A stretch of DNA of 63,568 nt from Actinomycetota bacterium (GCA_005884925.1 VAYU01000029.1:1-63568), one strand, 5' to 3'; shown: positions 15,810 through 25,086, counted from the stretch's first letter. The notes: generated from the sequence alone by a model not told the origin. Made by a program: numbers and translations.

Positions 15810-16676
15810 ATGGCAGTGACGTTCTCGATCGTGGCGTTCGATCCCGGGAACGGCGATCTCGGCGTCGCGGTGGCGTCGAAGTTCCCGTGCGTCGGCGCGG
15901 TCGTCCCCTGGGCGAAGACAGGCGTCGGCGCCGTGGCCACGCAGGCGTGGGCGAACACGGACTTCGGACCTGACGGGCTTCGGCTGATGGCAGGTGGGAT
16001 GCCGTCCGGGCCGGCCCTGGACGCCGTGATGGAAGGCGATGAGGGCCGGGAGGAGCGCCAGGCGGGCTTCGTGGACGCGCGCGGCGAGGCGGCGACCTTC
16101 ACGGGCTCCGGATGCGTGGAGTGGGCAGGCGGCGTTTCCGGCGAGCATTTCGCGGCGCAGGGCAACATCCTGGCGGGCGAGGGCGTCGTCGATTCGATGG
16201 CCGGCGCCTTCGCGTCGGCCGAGGGCGAGCTCTGCGATCGGCTCCTCGCTGCGCTGCTGGCGGGCGACGCTGCGGGTGGCGACCGCCGCGGGAAGCAGTC
16301 GGCGGCGCTGCTGGTGGTTCGCGATCGCGGTGGCTATGAGGGACGCAACGACCGGTACATCGACCTGCGGGTGGACGACCACCCGGAGGCGCCGGCGGAG
16401 CTCGCACGCCTGTTCACGGTGTGGGACGACACGATGCTGAGCCGCAACGACCCACCGCTGGAGGCGACCGAGGAGCTCGTGAGCGAGCTCCAACGCCGCC
16501 TGGCGAAGGTCGGACGGTACGACGGACCGGTGCACGGCGAGTTCGACGAGGCGACCCGGCTGGCCCTGGCGGACTGGGCGGGCTGGCACAACCTCGAGGG
16601 ACGGCTACGCGAGGACGGTCGCGTCTCGCGCCACCTGATGACGGAGCTCCGGGAAATCACCCCGGAGGTGTCGTGA
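15810..16676 (+). CDS. DUF1028 family protein (Ntn-hydrolase-like) with C-terminal extension
   Basis: A 288-residue protein. The first ~215 residues are the DUF1028 fold: TFSIVAFDPGNGDLGVAVAS, PWAKTGVGAVATQAWAN, and GNILAGEGVVDSMAGAF. The last ~70 residues (RRLAKVGRYDGPVHGEFDEA onward) resemble a peptidoglycan-binding-like helical extension common in this family. The catalytic role is unproven; members are predicted N-terminal nucleophile hydrolases. AGGGGG lies just ahead of the ATG at 15810. Confidence 0.8.
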   Translation: MAVTFSIVAFDPGNGDLGVAVASKFPCVGAVVPWAKTGVGAVATQAWANTDFGPDGLRLMAGGMPSGPALDAVMEGDEGREERQAGFVDARGEAATFTGSGCVEWAGGVSGEHFAAQGNILAGEGVVDSMAGAFASAEGELCDRLLAALLAGDAAGGDRRGKQSAALLVVRDRGGYEGRNDRYIDLRVDDHPEAPAELARLFTVWDDTMLSRNDPPLEATEELVSELQRRLAKVGRYDGPVHGEFDEATRLALADWAGWHNLEGRLREDGRVSRHLMTELREITPEVS

Positions 16677-16688
16677 CGTCCGCGGCGC

Positions 16689-16997
16689 TCAGCCGACGGC
16701 TCCCTTGACGAGTCGCACCAGGAACGAGACGCCGACGTAGGCGCTCAGGGCGAGCACCGCGGCGCCGGCGATGACCGCGATCACGAGCCCCAGCGCGCCC
16801 GTCAGGCGTGATTCCCAATCGAGGCGCGTGTCGGTCACCGTGAAGTACGTCTGCCCGGAGCCGGGGACGGGAACGCCGACCGGCTGGTTCGCTCGGGAGG
16901 GGGCGGCGGCCGTGGGCGCGGCCCCCTGGCGGAGCGTCATGAGGTACGCGGCCGCGCCCACGGCCGCCGCAACCAACACCACCAACAGGTACGCCAT
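16689..16997 (-). CDS. Small membrane protein with two predicted spans
   Basis: A 102-residue protein of unknown function. A first hydrophobic segment spans residues 2-19, then comes a Pro/Ala-rich extracytoplasmic or cytoplasmic linker of about 45 residues containing a YFTVTDTRLDWESR patch. A second long hydrophobic segment runs from about 67 to 95. The ATG at 16997 begins the first span. It converges with the DUF1028 gene and diverges from the PDZ-Lon gene. Confidence 0.6.
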   Translation of the reverse strand: MAYLLVVLVAAAVGAAAYLMTLRQGAAPTAAAPSRANQPVGVPVPGSGQTYFTVTDTRLDWESRLTGALGLVIAVIAGAAVLALSAYVGVSFLVRLVKGAVG

Positions 16998-17075
16998 CGC
17001 TCCGAACGTGAGCCTACCCCTCGGAGCGGCCGCGCACGAGGAACGACCACCCCCTTCGGGGAAGCAGTCCGTAGG

Positions 17076-18071
17076 ATGGCTGCCCGCATGCGTCACCCCT
17101 TCCGCGTGGCCTCGTTCATCCTCGCCGCGACCGTGCTCGTGGCTGCCGCGTGGATCCGACTCCCGTACTACGCGATCGGTCCGGGACCCGCCCGGACGGT
17201 GACGCCACAGATCCGCTTCGACGGTCGCCCGCGGTACGACCCGACCGGTGCGCTCGAGATGACCACGGTGAACTACCACCAGGTGACGCCGCTGCAGACG
17301 ATCGCCGTCTGGCTGGACCCGAACTGGGCGCTCATCCCCGAGACCGACCTGTATCCGACGGGCAACGTGTCCTTGGAGAACCAGCGATCGATCTCGGACA
17401 TGGACCAGAGCAAGATCGACGCGACCTCCGTCGTGCTCCGGCGGCTGACGACCTACCCGAAGGCACACGGCAAGGGTGCCTTGGTCGAATCGACCGTCCC
17501 GGACTGCTCGGCGGATGGACGGTTGTTCCCAGGGGACGTCATCACCGCGATCGACGGGCACCCGGTCCGCGACACCGGGGACGTCAGCCGGATCCTCGAT
17601 GTCGCGAAGGAGGGGCAGCCGCTGTCGTTCCGGCTCGATGTGGATGGGACGGTGCAACGGACGACCTTCGCCCGAGAGCCGTGTGGACCCGACAAGGAGC
17701 TGCTCGTCGGGTTCCGCTCGATCGACGCGTTCCCGTTCCCGATCACGATCGACAGCGGCGACGTCGGAGGACCCTCCGCCGGCCTGATGTGGGCGCTCGG
17801 GCTCTATGAGCTGATGACGCCGGGCGATCTGACCGGGGGCCGGACGATCGCGGGCACGGGGACGATCGACCTGCGCGGCAACGTCGGGCCGATCGGCGGG
17901 ATCCGCGACAAGGTGGTCGCCGCGCAGCATGCCGGGGCGAGCATCTTCCTGGCGCCGGCCGGCGACATGGGGGAGCTGGCGGGCGTGGACACGGGGGCGA
18001 TGCAGGTGATCTCGGTCGCGACCTTCGCCGACGCCGTGCGAGCGCTTCGGCCTGGCGAAACGACGACGTGA
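17076..18071 (+). CDS. PDZ and Lon-protease-domain membrane protein (YlbL-like)
   Basis: A 331-residue membrane-anchored S16-type protease. One N-terminal membrane span (about residues 10-27) is followed by an extracytoplasmic region. A PDZ-like domain covers about residues 135-200 (DGRLFPGDVITAIDGHPV). A Lon proteolytic domain follows, with catalytic Ser in DVGGPSAGLMWAL and Lys in GGIRDKVVAAQHAG. This matches the YlbL family found across Gram-positive bacteria. ATG 17076 or 17088 could be used. It is 15 bases upstream of the UPF0182 gene. Confidence 0.88.
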   Translation: MAARMRHPFRVASFILAATVLVAAAWIRLPYYAIGPGPARTVTPQIRFDGRPRYDPTGALEMTTVNYHQVTPLQTIAVWLDPNWALIPETDLYPTGNVSLENQRSISDMDQSKIDATSVVLRRLTTYPKAHGKGALVESTVPDCSADGRLFPGDVITAIDGHPVRDTGDVSRILDVAKEGQPLSFRLDVDGTVQRTTFAREPCGPDKELLVGFRSIDAFPFPITIDSGDVGGPSAGLMWALGLYELMTPGDLTGGRTIAGTGTIDLRGNVGPIGGIRDKVVAAQHAGASIFLAPAGDMGELAGVDTGAMQVISVATFADAVRALRPGETTT

Positions 18072-18086
18072 AGTAGGCTGCAGCCC

Positions 18087-20960
18087 ATGTCGACGATCCG
18101 ACTTCCGAGCCGGTCACGGAGGTGGCCGCTGGTGGTCATCGGAGCCGTCGTGGTCGCGATCGTCCTGTTCACGGCGCTCGCGGGCTTCGTGATCGATCTG
18201 CTCTGGTACCGCGAGATCCACCAGAGCGGCGTGTTCTGGACCGTCCTGCGGACCAAGACCGTGCTCGCCGTGGTGTTCGGGCTGCTGTTCTTCGTGATCT
18301 TGTACGTGAACCTGATCATCGCGAGGAGGATCCGTCCGACGACGCGGATCCTCTCGCCGGACCAGGAGGTCCTCGAGAGGATCCGCGACGTCACCGATCC
18401 GCTCGTTCGGTGGGCGGTGCCGCTCGGCTCGGCCGTGCTGGCGTTCCTCGTGGCGCTCGGCGTGACGGGGGAGTGGAGCAACTTCCTGCTGTGGAAGAAC
18501 TCGGCGGGCGTCACGTTCGGGACCCCGGAGCCGCTGTTCAACCGCGATCCGGCCTTCTACGTGTTCTCGCTGCCATGGCTCCGCTTCCTCCAGGGGTGGC
18601 TGTTCTCCACCCTCGTTGGCGTGACGATCCTCGTCGGCATCGCCCACGTCCTATGGGGCGGGATCCGACCCCAAGCGCCGATGTTCGCCGACAAGGTGAC
18701 GCCGGCGGCTCGCGCACACCTGTCGGTCCTGCTCGGGCTCATCATGCTGGTCAAGGCGTGGGGCTATTGGCTCGGCCGTTTCGACCTGCTGACCTCACCC
18801 CGAGGCGTGGTCGAGGGCGCGTCCTACACCGACGTGAAGGCGCAGCTCCCCGCGCTCAACTTCCTGGCGATCGTCGCCGTGATCTGCGCCATCCTGTTCT
18901 TCGCCAACATCCGGCTCCGGCAATGGAGCCTGCCGATCATCGCGGTCGGGCTGCTGGCCCTCGTTTCGGTCCTGCTCGGCGCGGTTTACCCGGCCTTCGT
19001 GCAGCAGTTCCGGGTGAAGCCGAACGAGCAGCAGTACGAGCACGACTACATCGGAGACAACATCGTCGCGACGAACACAGCGTTCGGCCTGGGGGCGATC
19101 CAGGCGCAAGAACGCGACGTGTCCACGGGGCCCCTGACGGCGAAACAGATCGCGGACAACGCGGGCACGGTCTCGAACATCCGTGTGTGGCGGCCGCCGG
19201 TCCTGAAGGAGAACCTGCAGTCCGTGCAGCGCTTCCGTCAGTACTACGACTTCAACGACGTGGACGTGGACCGCTACACGGTGGACAACGAGGAGCGGGT
19301 CCTGATGGTTTCCGCGCGAGAGATCGCCCAACAGGGCCTCGACCCATCGGCCCAGACCTGGCAGAACGTCCATCTGGCGTACACGCACGGGTACGGGGCG
19401 GTCGCGGCGCAGGTCAACACGGCCACCGCTGAAGGCCAGCCGGACTACGTCCTGCAGGATCTCCCGCCGGTCACGACGGATCCGGCGCTCGACATGTCGC
19501 AACAGCCGCGGATCTACTTCGGAGAGAGCGATCAGGAGCCGTTCGTTGTCACCAACACGAACGTCAACGAACTGGACTTCCAGCCGGATACGTCGTCGAA
19601 CGCGACCTACACCGGAACGGGCGGCATCCCGCTCTCCAACGTTTTGCGCAGAGCGATGTTCGCGTGGAAGTTCCGCGACTACAACCTGCTGGTTTCGGGC
19701 AGCATCAGCAGCAGCAGCAAGATCATGATCTATCGCGACATCCAGACGCGGGTGCGCAAAGCCGTTCCCTTCCTCAAGTTCGACAACGACCCGTACCTCG
19801 CGGTCGTCGGTGGGAGACCGGTATGGATCTGGGACGCCTACACCTATACGGATGAGTATCCCTACTCACAGCAGGTCGATCTGGCGCAGGCGGCTCCGGG
19901 GCAAGATTCGTCGACCACGTTGCTGCAGGGGAACGTGAACTACCTCCGGAACTCGGTGAAGGTCGTCGTCGACGCGTACAACGGCACCATCACCTACTAC
20001 GCGAACCTCACTGACCCGATCGTGCAGGTCTGGTCTCGGGCCTTCCCCGGGTTGTTCACCGACATCAACAGCGCGCCGCAAGAGTTCTGGCAGCACTTCC
20101 GGTACCCCGAGAACCTGTTCCAGGTCCAGGCGTACCAATATGCCGCGTACCACGTGACCAACCCGACGGACTTCTACCAGAAGCGAGACTTCTGGGCGAT
20201 CCCCAGCGACCCGACGCTCTCCGCTTCCGGTTCGGCCTCCGTGGCGATCCACCCCTATTACCAGTTGATCCGATTGCCCGGTGCGTCCACGGAGGAATTC
20301 GAGTTGGTGATCCCCTTCGTTCCCGCCGACCGCCAGAACATGGTTGCGTGGATGGCCGCGTCGTCCGACCAACCGCACTACGGGCAACTCACCGTGTTCC
20401 GGTTCCCCGAGGGGCGGACGATCGAAGGACCCACCCAGGTCTTCGCGAGGATCAACCAAGATGCGCGCTTCTCCAGCGAGCGGACCCTTCTGAGCCAAGC
20501 AGGATCGAACGTCCTGTTCGGCGATTTCCTGGTGATCCCGGTCGACAACTCGTTCCTCTACGTCCAGCCGGTCTACGTGCAGGCGCAACAGACGCCGATC
20601 CCACAACTGCACGATGTGATCATGGTGAACGGGAGCGGAGGTGCGGTGACGATCGCCGACAACCTGCAGGACGCGCTGAAGGGTGCCGTCACCGGTCAGG
20701 TGCCGTCCGGAGGTGGCAACCAAGGTGGTGGGGGGACCGTGGCGCAGCGGATCCAGGCGCTCCTCGCGCAGGCCCAGCAGCATTTCGCCGCGGCGCAGAC
20801 GGCCCTCCAGTCCGGCAACCTCGGGACCTATCAGGCGGAGATCAAGGCGGCGCAGGATGCGGTCGACGCAGCGGCGAGGCTCGCGGGAACCACGACGACC
20901 CCGAGCGGGACGCCCACGCCTGGCGCGACGCCGAGCGCCAGCGCGTCCCCGTCTCCCTAG
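18087..20960 (+). CDS. UPF0182 family large membrane protein
   Basis: A 957-residue protein typical of actinobacteria. About seven membrane spans lie in the first ~310 residues, including VVIGAVVVAIVLFTALAGF and LPIIAVGLLALVSVLLGAV. A large extracytoplasmic domain follows (PNEQQYEHDYIGDNIVATN onward). The C-terminus has a Gly-rich linker, a helical segment of Ala/Gln repeats and a Thr/Pro/Ser tail. The role is unknown. The stop is immediately followed by the stop of the convergent aldehyde dehydrogenase gene. Confidence 0.9.
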   Translation: MSTIRLPSRSRRWPLVVIGAVVVAIVLFTALAGFVIDLLWYREIHQSGVFWTVLRTKTVLAVVFGLLFFVILYVNLIIARRIRPTTRILSPDQEVLERIRDVTDPLVRWAVPLGSAVLAFLVALGVTGEWSNFLLWKNSAGVTFGTPEPLFNRDPAFYVFSLPWLRFLQGWLFSTLVGVTILVGIAHVLWGGIRPQAPMFADKVTPAARAHLSVLLGLIMLVKAWGYWLGRFDLLTSPRGVVEGASYTDVKAQLPALNFLAIVAVICAILFFANIRLRQWSLPIIAVGLLALVSVLLGAVYPAFVQQFRVKPNEQQYEHDYIGDNIVATNTAFGLGAIQAQERDVSTGPLTAKQIADNAGTVSNIRVWRPPVLKENLQSVQRFRQYYDFNDVDVDRYTVDNEERVLMVSAREIAQQGLDPSAQTWQNVHLAYTHGYGAVAAQVNTATAEGQPDYVLQDLPPVTTDPALDMSQQPRIYFGESDQEPFVVTNTNVNELDFQPDTSSNATYTGTGGIPLSNVLRRAMFAWKFRDYNLLVSGSISSSSKIMIYRDIQTRVRKAVPFLKFDNDPYLAVVGGRPVWIWDAYTYTDEYPYSQQVDLAQAAPGQDSSTTLLQGNVNYLRNSVKVVVDAYNGTITYYANLTDPIVQVWSRAFPGLFTDINSAPQEFWQHFRYPENLFQVQAYQYAAYHVTNPTDFYQKRDFWAIPSDPTLSASGSASVAIHPYYQLIRLPGASTEEFELVIPFVPADRQNMVAWMAASSDQPHYGQLTVFRFPEGRTIEGPTQVFARINQDARFSSERTLLSQAGSNVLFGDFLVIPVDNSFLYVQPVYVQAQQTPIPQLHDVIMVNGSGGAVTIADNLQDALKGAVTGQVPSGGGNQGGGGTVAQRIQALLAQAQQHFAAAQTALQSGNLGTYQAEIKAAQDAVDAAARLAGTTTTPSGTPTPGATPSASASPSP

Positions 20961-22517
20961 CTACTCGGGCACCCGATAGGTCAGGTCGGCGGCCAGATCC
21001 GCAACGTCCATCTGGGCCTTCTGGAGCCGTCCCGAGTAGTCCCAGTTCATCGCCTGCCAGCGCGTGAACTGGTCGAGCACCCAGATCCCCGATTGTCGCG
21101 ACCCGTTGCCGCTGCGGCCGTTGCCGCCGAACGGGAGGTGCGCCTCAGCGCCGGAGGTGGAGTTGTTCACGCTGACCATGCCGGCCGAGACGCGCTCGCG
21201 GAAGCGGAACGCATGCAGCGGGTCGGTCGTGTAGATCGAGGACGAGAGCCCGTACCCGTGTCCGTTGGCGAGTGCGATCGCCTCGTCGAACGTGTCGAAG
21301 CGAGCCACCCCGACGATCGGACCGAACGTCTCGATCCGATAGAGGTCGTCATCCGCCCGGACGCCGTCGACGATCGTGGGGTGATAGAAGAGGCCCGCCT
21401 CGGGATCGTCGCCGACGAAGCCTTCGCGCGGCGCCGCTCGCGTGATCCGTCCGACCGCGCTCGAGCCGTGCACGTGGTGATGATCGCGGATCAGCTCGAG
21501 CCAGTCCTCGAACCGCGAGGCGAAGCGTTGATCGATCATCGGACCGTAGACGACGTCGCGCGTGGGGTCGCCGATCGGCGCCTCGGTAACCGCCTTCGTG
21601 AACCGATCGACGAAGTCGTCGTGGACGTCGCGATGCACGATCGCCGTCCCGAGCGAGGTGCACCGTTGGCCGGCGGTGCCGAACCCGCTGAACAGCGCGC
21701 CCTCCACAGCGAGGTCCAGATCTGCGTCGGGCATCACGATCAGCGGGTTCTTCCCGCCGAGCTCGAGGCACGGGGTCTGCAGGTGCCGGCCGCAGAGCTC
21801 ACCGAGCCGTTCGCCCACGGCGGTCGACCCCGTGAAGCCCACCTTGTCGACGACGCCTTCGTCCAACGCGCGTTCGAGCCCGGCGAACGTCTCGGGTCCG
21901 TCCGCCAGCACCATCTGGAAGGTCCCCTCCGGGATGCCCGCGTGCAGGATGAGCTGCGCGAACGCCTCGGCGATCGCGGGCGTGTACTCCGCGGGTTTCC
22001 ACACGACGGTGTTCCCGCACAGGAGCCCGGGCACCAGGTACCACGAGGGCACCGCGACCGGGAAGTTCCCGGCCGTGATGATGGCGGCGACCCCAACGGG
22101 CACCCGAAACGTGAAGAGCTGCTTGTCCGGCATCTCCGATGGCACCGTCATGCCGTAGAGCCGCCGCCCCTCGCCGAGGAAGAACGAGCAGGTGTCGATG
22201 ACCTCTTGGACCTCGCCCCGGGACTCCTTGATCGGCTTGCCGATCTCGTGGGTGATCAGCCGAGCGAGCGCCTCGGCGTTGTCCTCGACGAGCCTCCCCA
22301 GCTGCTGGATCGCACGGCCGCGCACGGGCGCGGGGACTGAGGACCAGGCAGGCTGCGCCGCCTTCGCGCCCCGACACGCTTGGAGGAAGGTCTCGGCGTC
22401 GCCGAGGTGCGCCTCGCTCACGACCTCATCGAGCCGAGCCGGGTTCGCGATCGTGCGGACGCCCCCGGGGGCGACCGGATCGGGCTGACCGTTCAGGAGG
22501 GACCGGACGGTGTGCAT
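20961..22517 (-). CDS. Aldehyde dehydrogenase (NAD(P)-dependent)
   Basis: A 518-residue ALDH-superfamily enzyme that oxidises an aldehyde to the acid. The cofactor loop is VGFTGSTAVGERLG, the general base Glu is in CLELGGKNPLIV, and the catalytic Cys is in GFGTAGQRCTSLGTA. The C-terminus HLPFGGNGRSGNGSRQSGIW resembles the aminoadipate/piperideine-6-carboxylate or succinate-semialdehyde side of the family, but the substrate is not determined. There is no obvious pathway partner next to it. Confidence 0.88.
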   Translation of the reverse strand: MHTVRSLLNGQPDPVAPGGVRTIANPARLDEVVSEAHLGDAETFLQACRGAKAAQPAWSSVPAPVRGRAIQQLGRLVEDNAEALARLITHEIGKPIKESRGEVQEVIDTCSFFLGEGRRLYGMTVPSEMPDKQLFTFRVPVGVAAIITAGNFPVAVPSWYLVPGLLCGNTVVWKPAEYTPAIAEAFAQLILHAGIPEGTFQMVLADGPETFAGLERALDEGVVDKVGFTGSTAVGERLGELCGRHLQTPCLELGGKNPLIVMPDADLDLAVEGALFSGFGTAGQRCTSLGTAIVHRDVHDDFVDRFTKAVTEAPIGDPTRDVVYGPMIDQRFASRFEDWLELIRDHHHVHGSSAVGRITRAAPREGFVGDDPEAGLFYHPTIVDGVRADDDLYRIETFGPIVGVARFDTFDEAIALANGHGYGLSSSIYTTDPLHAFRFRERVSAGMVSVNNSTSGAEAHLPFGGNGRSGNGSRQSGIWVLDQFTRWQAMNWDYSGRLQKAQMDVADLAADLTYRVPE

Positions 22518-22602
22518 GATTCGATGGTACGTCGGCAGACGAAGGCTGCTCGATCACCCCCGCGAGCTGGCCGGTTGGGGAGCGGCTTTGCTAGCCTTCT
22601 CT

Positions 22603-22676
22603 TGCGGGGTGGAGCAGTCCGGTAGCTCGCTGGGCTCATAACCCAGAGGTCACAGGTTCAAATCCTGTCCCCGCGA
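22603..22676 (+). tRNA. tRNA-fMet (CAT), initiator
   Basis: A complete cloverleaf can be folded. The acceptor arm is GCGGGG/CCCCGC with a weak U1-G72 first pair, the D-arm is GAGCAGTCCGGTAGCTC, and the anticodon loop CTCATAA has CAT at 22637-22639. The T-arm is ACAGG-TTCAAAT-CCTGT. The three G-C pairs at the base of the anticodon stem (GGG/CCC) and the weak 1-72 pair mark it as the initiator. CCA is not encoded. Confidence 0.95.
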
Positions 22677-22699
22677 CGGAAGAAACAATAGGAGAAGCG

Positions 22700-22733
22700 T
22701 CGGCCCCGGTGGGAGAATTCCCACTGGGGCCGA
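22700..22733 (+). terminator. Strong hairpin downstream of tRNA-fMet
   Basis: Arms TCGGCCCC-G-GTGGGA (22700-22714) and TCCCAC-T-GGGGCCGA (22719-22733) form a 15-bp stem with one G-T pair and the loop GAAT. It starts 24 bases after the tRNA. There is no T-tract, which is common for actinobacterial terminators. It probably ends or protects the tRNA transcript. Confidence 0.65.
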
Positions 22734-22959
22734 TGTGCAAGACGAGTGCACGAGACGCGCTCTCAGTCGGGCCGTCCAGCCGCGAACGCGGGGATCCGGA
22801 ACCGCAAGGCTGGGGGCTGGAGTAGGCCCTGTCCGCGGGCCGGCCTCCCATCCGTCGAGCGCAGCGACCACCCCGGCGCCTCGGCGCCGCCCCATCGAAA
22901 CCTAGGCGAGCGTGACGGGCGGCTGGCTTAAACTGGCAGGCAGAGCGAGAGCTGGGTCG

Positions 22960-23347
22960 ATGAAGTCGCAGGGAACGACCGTCGAACGCACGACTCCCAG
23001 CTCATGGGGAGCGTTCTTCCTATGGGTGATCCTTGGCGCTGCCGCCGCTTTCGGTCTCGTGATCTTCGGCTCCCCCGCGCTGTTGGCGATCTTCCTCGGC
23101 GTGTTGCTCCCGTCGACGCGACGCGCTCTCCGACGGTCAGGGTTCGGGGTGCTGACCGGGGTGGGCGCGATGTCGTTGTACGTCGCCTATGTGCAACGGG
23201 CGCGGTCCGGGGACGGTCTGTTGGCATACGGCCACGGCGTCGGGCTGTGACCAATACGCGGATCCCTGGCCGTGGCTCGTCGCGGGCGTCGCGCTCGTGG
23301 TCGTCGGCTTCGTCGCACATGCTCGGCGGATGCGCGTTCGGTCTTGA
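22960..23347 (+). pseudogene. Frameshifted small membrane protein
   Basis: From ATG 22960, an open frame encodes a membrane segment pair (FFLWVILGAAAAFGLVIF and LLAIFLGVLLP), then GAMSLYVAYVQ, and runs out at 23250. In the +1 frame, the sequence from about 23200 continues sensibly as RGPGTVCWHTATASGCDQYA followed by DPWPWLVAGVALVVVGFVA, ending at the TGA 23345-23347. One extra base near 23196-23205 (CGGGCGCGGTCC) explains the break. The restored protein would be about 128 residues with three or four spans. It may be a real mutation or an assembly error. Confidence 0.6.
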
Positions 23348-23471
23348 CCCCGGGCTCATTCAGGAACGTACGCCTACGGAGCCCAAGCCCAGCGGGCGGA
23401 CGATCTCTCGTCGGGAGGCGCCAACGAGGCTCCCGGGGGTAGCATCCGGCTGACCGAGAGGAGGGGGCGCC

Positions 23472-23894
23472 GTGGCGAGCAAGGACGTGGTGGAGCGGCT
23501 GTCGCGGGTGCCGATCCTCTCGGGCTGCTCGAAGAAGGACCTCCAGACGATCGCGAAGGCGATCAAGCCGGTCCGGCATGCCGCAGGATCGGTCGTCGCC
23601 ACCGAGGGCGAACCGGGGGCCGGGTTGTTCATCATCGACTCGGGCGAAGCTCGGGTATCGATCGGCGGCAAGACCGTCAGCACGCTCCGGGAAGGTGACT
23701 CCTTCGGGGAGATGGCGCTGCTCGACGGTGGCCCACGCACCGCGACGGTCACCGCCAAGACGGACCTTTCCCTGTTCGTCCTGACCGAGTGGGTCTACCG
23801 GGGTCTGCTTACCGAGCATCCCTCGATCGCGATCCGCACGCTGGAGGCGGTGGCCGCACGCCTGCGGAGAGCCACGAAGAACGCCACCAGCTGA
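23472..23894 (+). CDS. Cyclic-nucleotide-binding domain protein
   Basis: A 140-residue protein made almost entirely of one cNMP-binding (CAP_ED) domain. It has VATEGEPGAGLFIIDSGEAR, then GDSFGEMALLDGGPRTATV, the phosphate-binding cassette with the usual Glu and Arg. No DNA-binding or transporter domain is attached, so it is a single-domain sensor. The GTG at 23472 follows GAGAGGAGGGGG. Since a broken cyclase lies elsewhere in the window, whether this strain still makes cAMP cannot be told. Confidence 0.85.
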   Translation: MASKDVVERLSRVPILSGCSKKDLQTIAKAIKPVRHAAGSVVATEGEPGAGLFIIDSGEARVSIGGKTVSTLREGDSFGEMALLDGGPRTATVTAKTDLSLFVLTEWVYRGLLTEHPSIAIRTLEAVAARLRRATKNATS

Positions 23895-23981
23895 CCGGCT
23901 CATGCCGTCGCTCCTTCGCCCTGATGGGGTCTTCGCGCGCAGCCCGACCATCCACGCGTATAGCGGCGACAATGGGAGGCG

Positions 23982-24122
23982 ATGCAGGCGTGGGACGCCT
24001 TCGACCGGCTGCCGCGGATCACCGTGACGACGCTGGTGCTGCACGAGGATCGGGTGATCGCGCCCGCCAACGCTGAGTTCCTCGCGGTTCGCGACTTCAT
24101 CGCGAGGCGCCGCGATGCCTGA
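23982..24122 (+). CDS. Small 46-residue hypothetical protein, coupled to the next gene
   Basis: A short ORF beginning MQAWDAFDRLPRITV and ending FIARRRDA, with a good ribosome-binding site (GGGAGGCG just before the ATG). It overlaps the start of the downstream fusion gene by eight bases, which favours translational coupling. I recognise no domain. It could be a real small protein or a leader that feeds ribosomes to the next gene. Codon choice (G/C at third positions) agrees with coding. Confidence 0.5.
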   Translation: MQAWDAFDRLPRITVTTLVLHEDRVIAPANAEFLAVRDFIARRRDA

Positions 24123-25059
24123 GGTGCCCGAGGAGCTCGTGCGGTTGGCCGAGCGGCGCGCGCGGGCGCGCGCTGCGAAGGACTTCGCGGAGGCCGACGC
24201 GATCCGTGACCGGATCGCGTCGGCCGGCTGGACGGTGGTGGACGAACCCGACGGCACGTTCCGCCTGGAACCGGTCGCAGCGGAGCAGGAAGGACCTCTA
24301 AGCGCCCAGGACATCGCGAGCGTCCTGGATGAGCCCGCGACGATGGACGTGAGCGTCCACTGGGTCTGTGAGGGGTGGCCCGAAGACGTCGAACGGGCGA
24401 TCGGTGCGTTCCGAGCCCACGCCGGCGAGCGGAGCGTCCAGTACGTCGTCGCCGACGTGACGGGCGCGCGCGCCGATCGATGGGGCGAGGACGTCGAGGC
24501 GCTTACGCTGGAACCGGGGACCGGGTGGGCGGCCGCGCGCAACGCCGGTCTCCGGCGTTCGCGCGGCCGCATCGTGCTGGCGATGGATGCCTCGGTCGAA
24601 CCGACGGGGGATGTGTTCGGCCCGTTGGAAGAAACCCTGGCGGATCAGGCGGTGGGCGTCTGCGGCCCGTTCGGGATCATCACCACGGACCTGCGTCAGT
24701 TCGACGAGGCGCTGGGCGCCGGTCCGTGCGACGCGATCGAGGGCTACCTGATGGCCTTCCGCCGCGAGATGCTCACGGAGGCGGGCTTCTTCGATGAGAA
24801 GTTCAAGTGGTACCGGACCGCGGACATCGAGTGGTCGTTCCGCGTCAAGGACGCGGGCTATCGGTGTGAGGTGGTCGCGCTCCCCGTCGACAAGCACGAG
24901 CACCGGATGTGGTTCGGGACGCCGCCTCGCGAGCGGGCCACGTGGTCGAAGCGGAACTTCTACAGGTTCCTGGACCGATGGCGTGACCGGTGGGACCTCG
25001 TTCTGTCGGGCAAGCCGGCAGAGGGGAGCGACGGCACCCGCGACGACGAGGGCTCGTGA
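24115..25059 (+). CDS. CysRS C-terminal-like domain fused to a family 2-like glycosyltransferase domain
   Basis: A 314-residue protein with an unusual domain order. Residues 1-60 (LAERRARARAAKDFAEADAI then AGWTVVDEPDGTFRLEP) copy the helical tail of cysteinyl-tRNA synthetase. After about residue 78 the sequence is a GT-A glycosyltransferase-like fold: ARNAGLRRSRGRIVLAMDAS, YLMAFRREMLTEAGFFDEKF and RTADIEWSFRVKDAGYRC. The classical DxD is replaced by MDAS. The substrate is unknown and no sugar pathway lies nearby. The start ATG overlaps the preceding 46-residue ORF. Confidence 0.7.
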   Translation: MPEVPEELVRLAERRARARAAKDFAEADAIRDRIASAGWTVVDEPDGTFRLEPVAAEQEGPLSAQDIASVLDEPATMDVSVHWVCEGWPEDVERAIGAFRAHAGERSVQYVVADVTGARADRWGEDVEALTLEPGTGWAAARNAGLRRSRGRIVLAMDASVEPTGDVFGPLEETLADQAVGVCGPFGIITTDLRQFDEALGAGPCDAIEGYLMAFRREMLTEAGFFDEKFKWYRTADIEWSFRVKDAGYRCEVVALPVDKHEHRMWFGTPPRERATWSKRNFYRFLDRWRDRWDLVLSGKPAEGSDGTRDDEGS

Positions 25060-25086
25060 CCACCTCAGTCCCGGCCGAGCCGGGTG

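Noticed and set aside
22603-22737. tRNA-fMet as an integration site
   Set aside because: No integrase, repeat of the tRNA end or foreign gene lies next to it; only a terminator-like hairpin follows.
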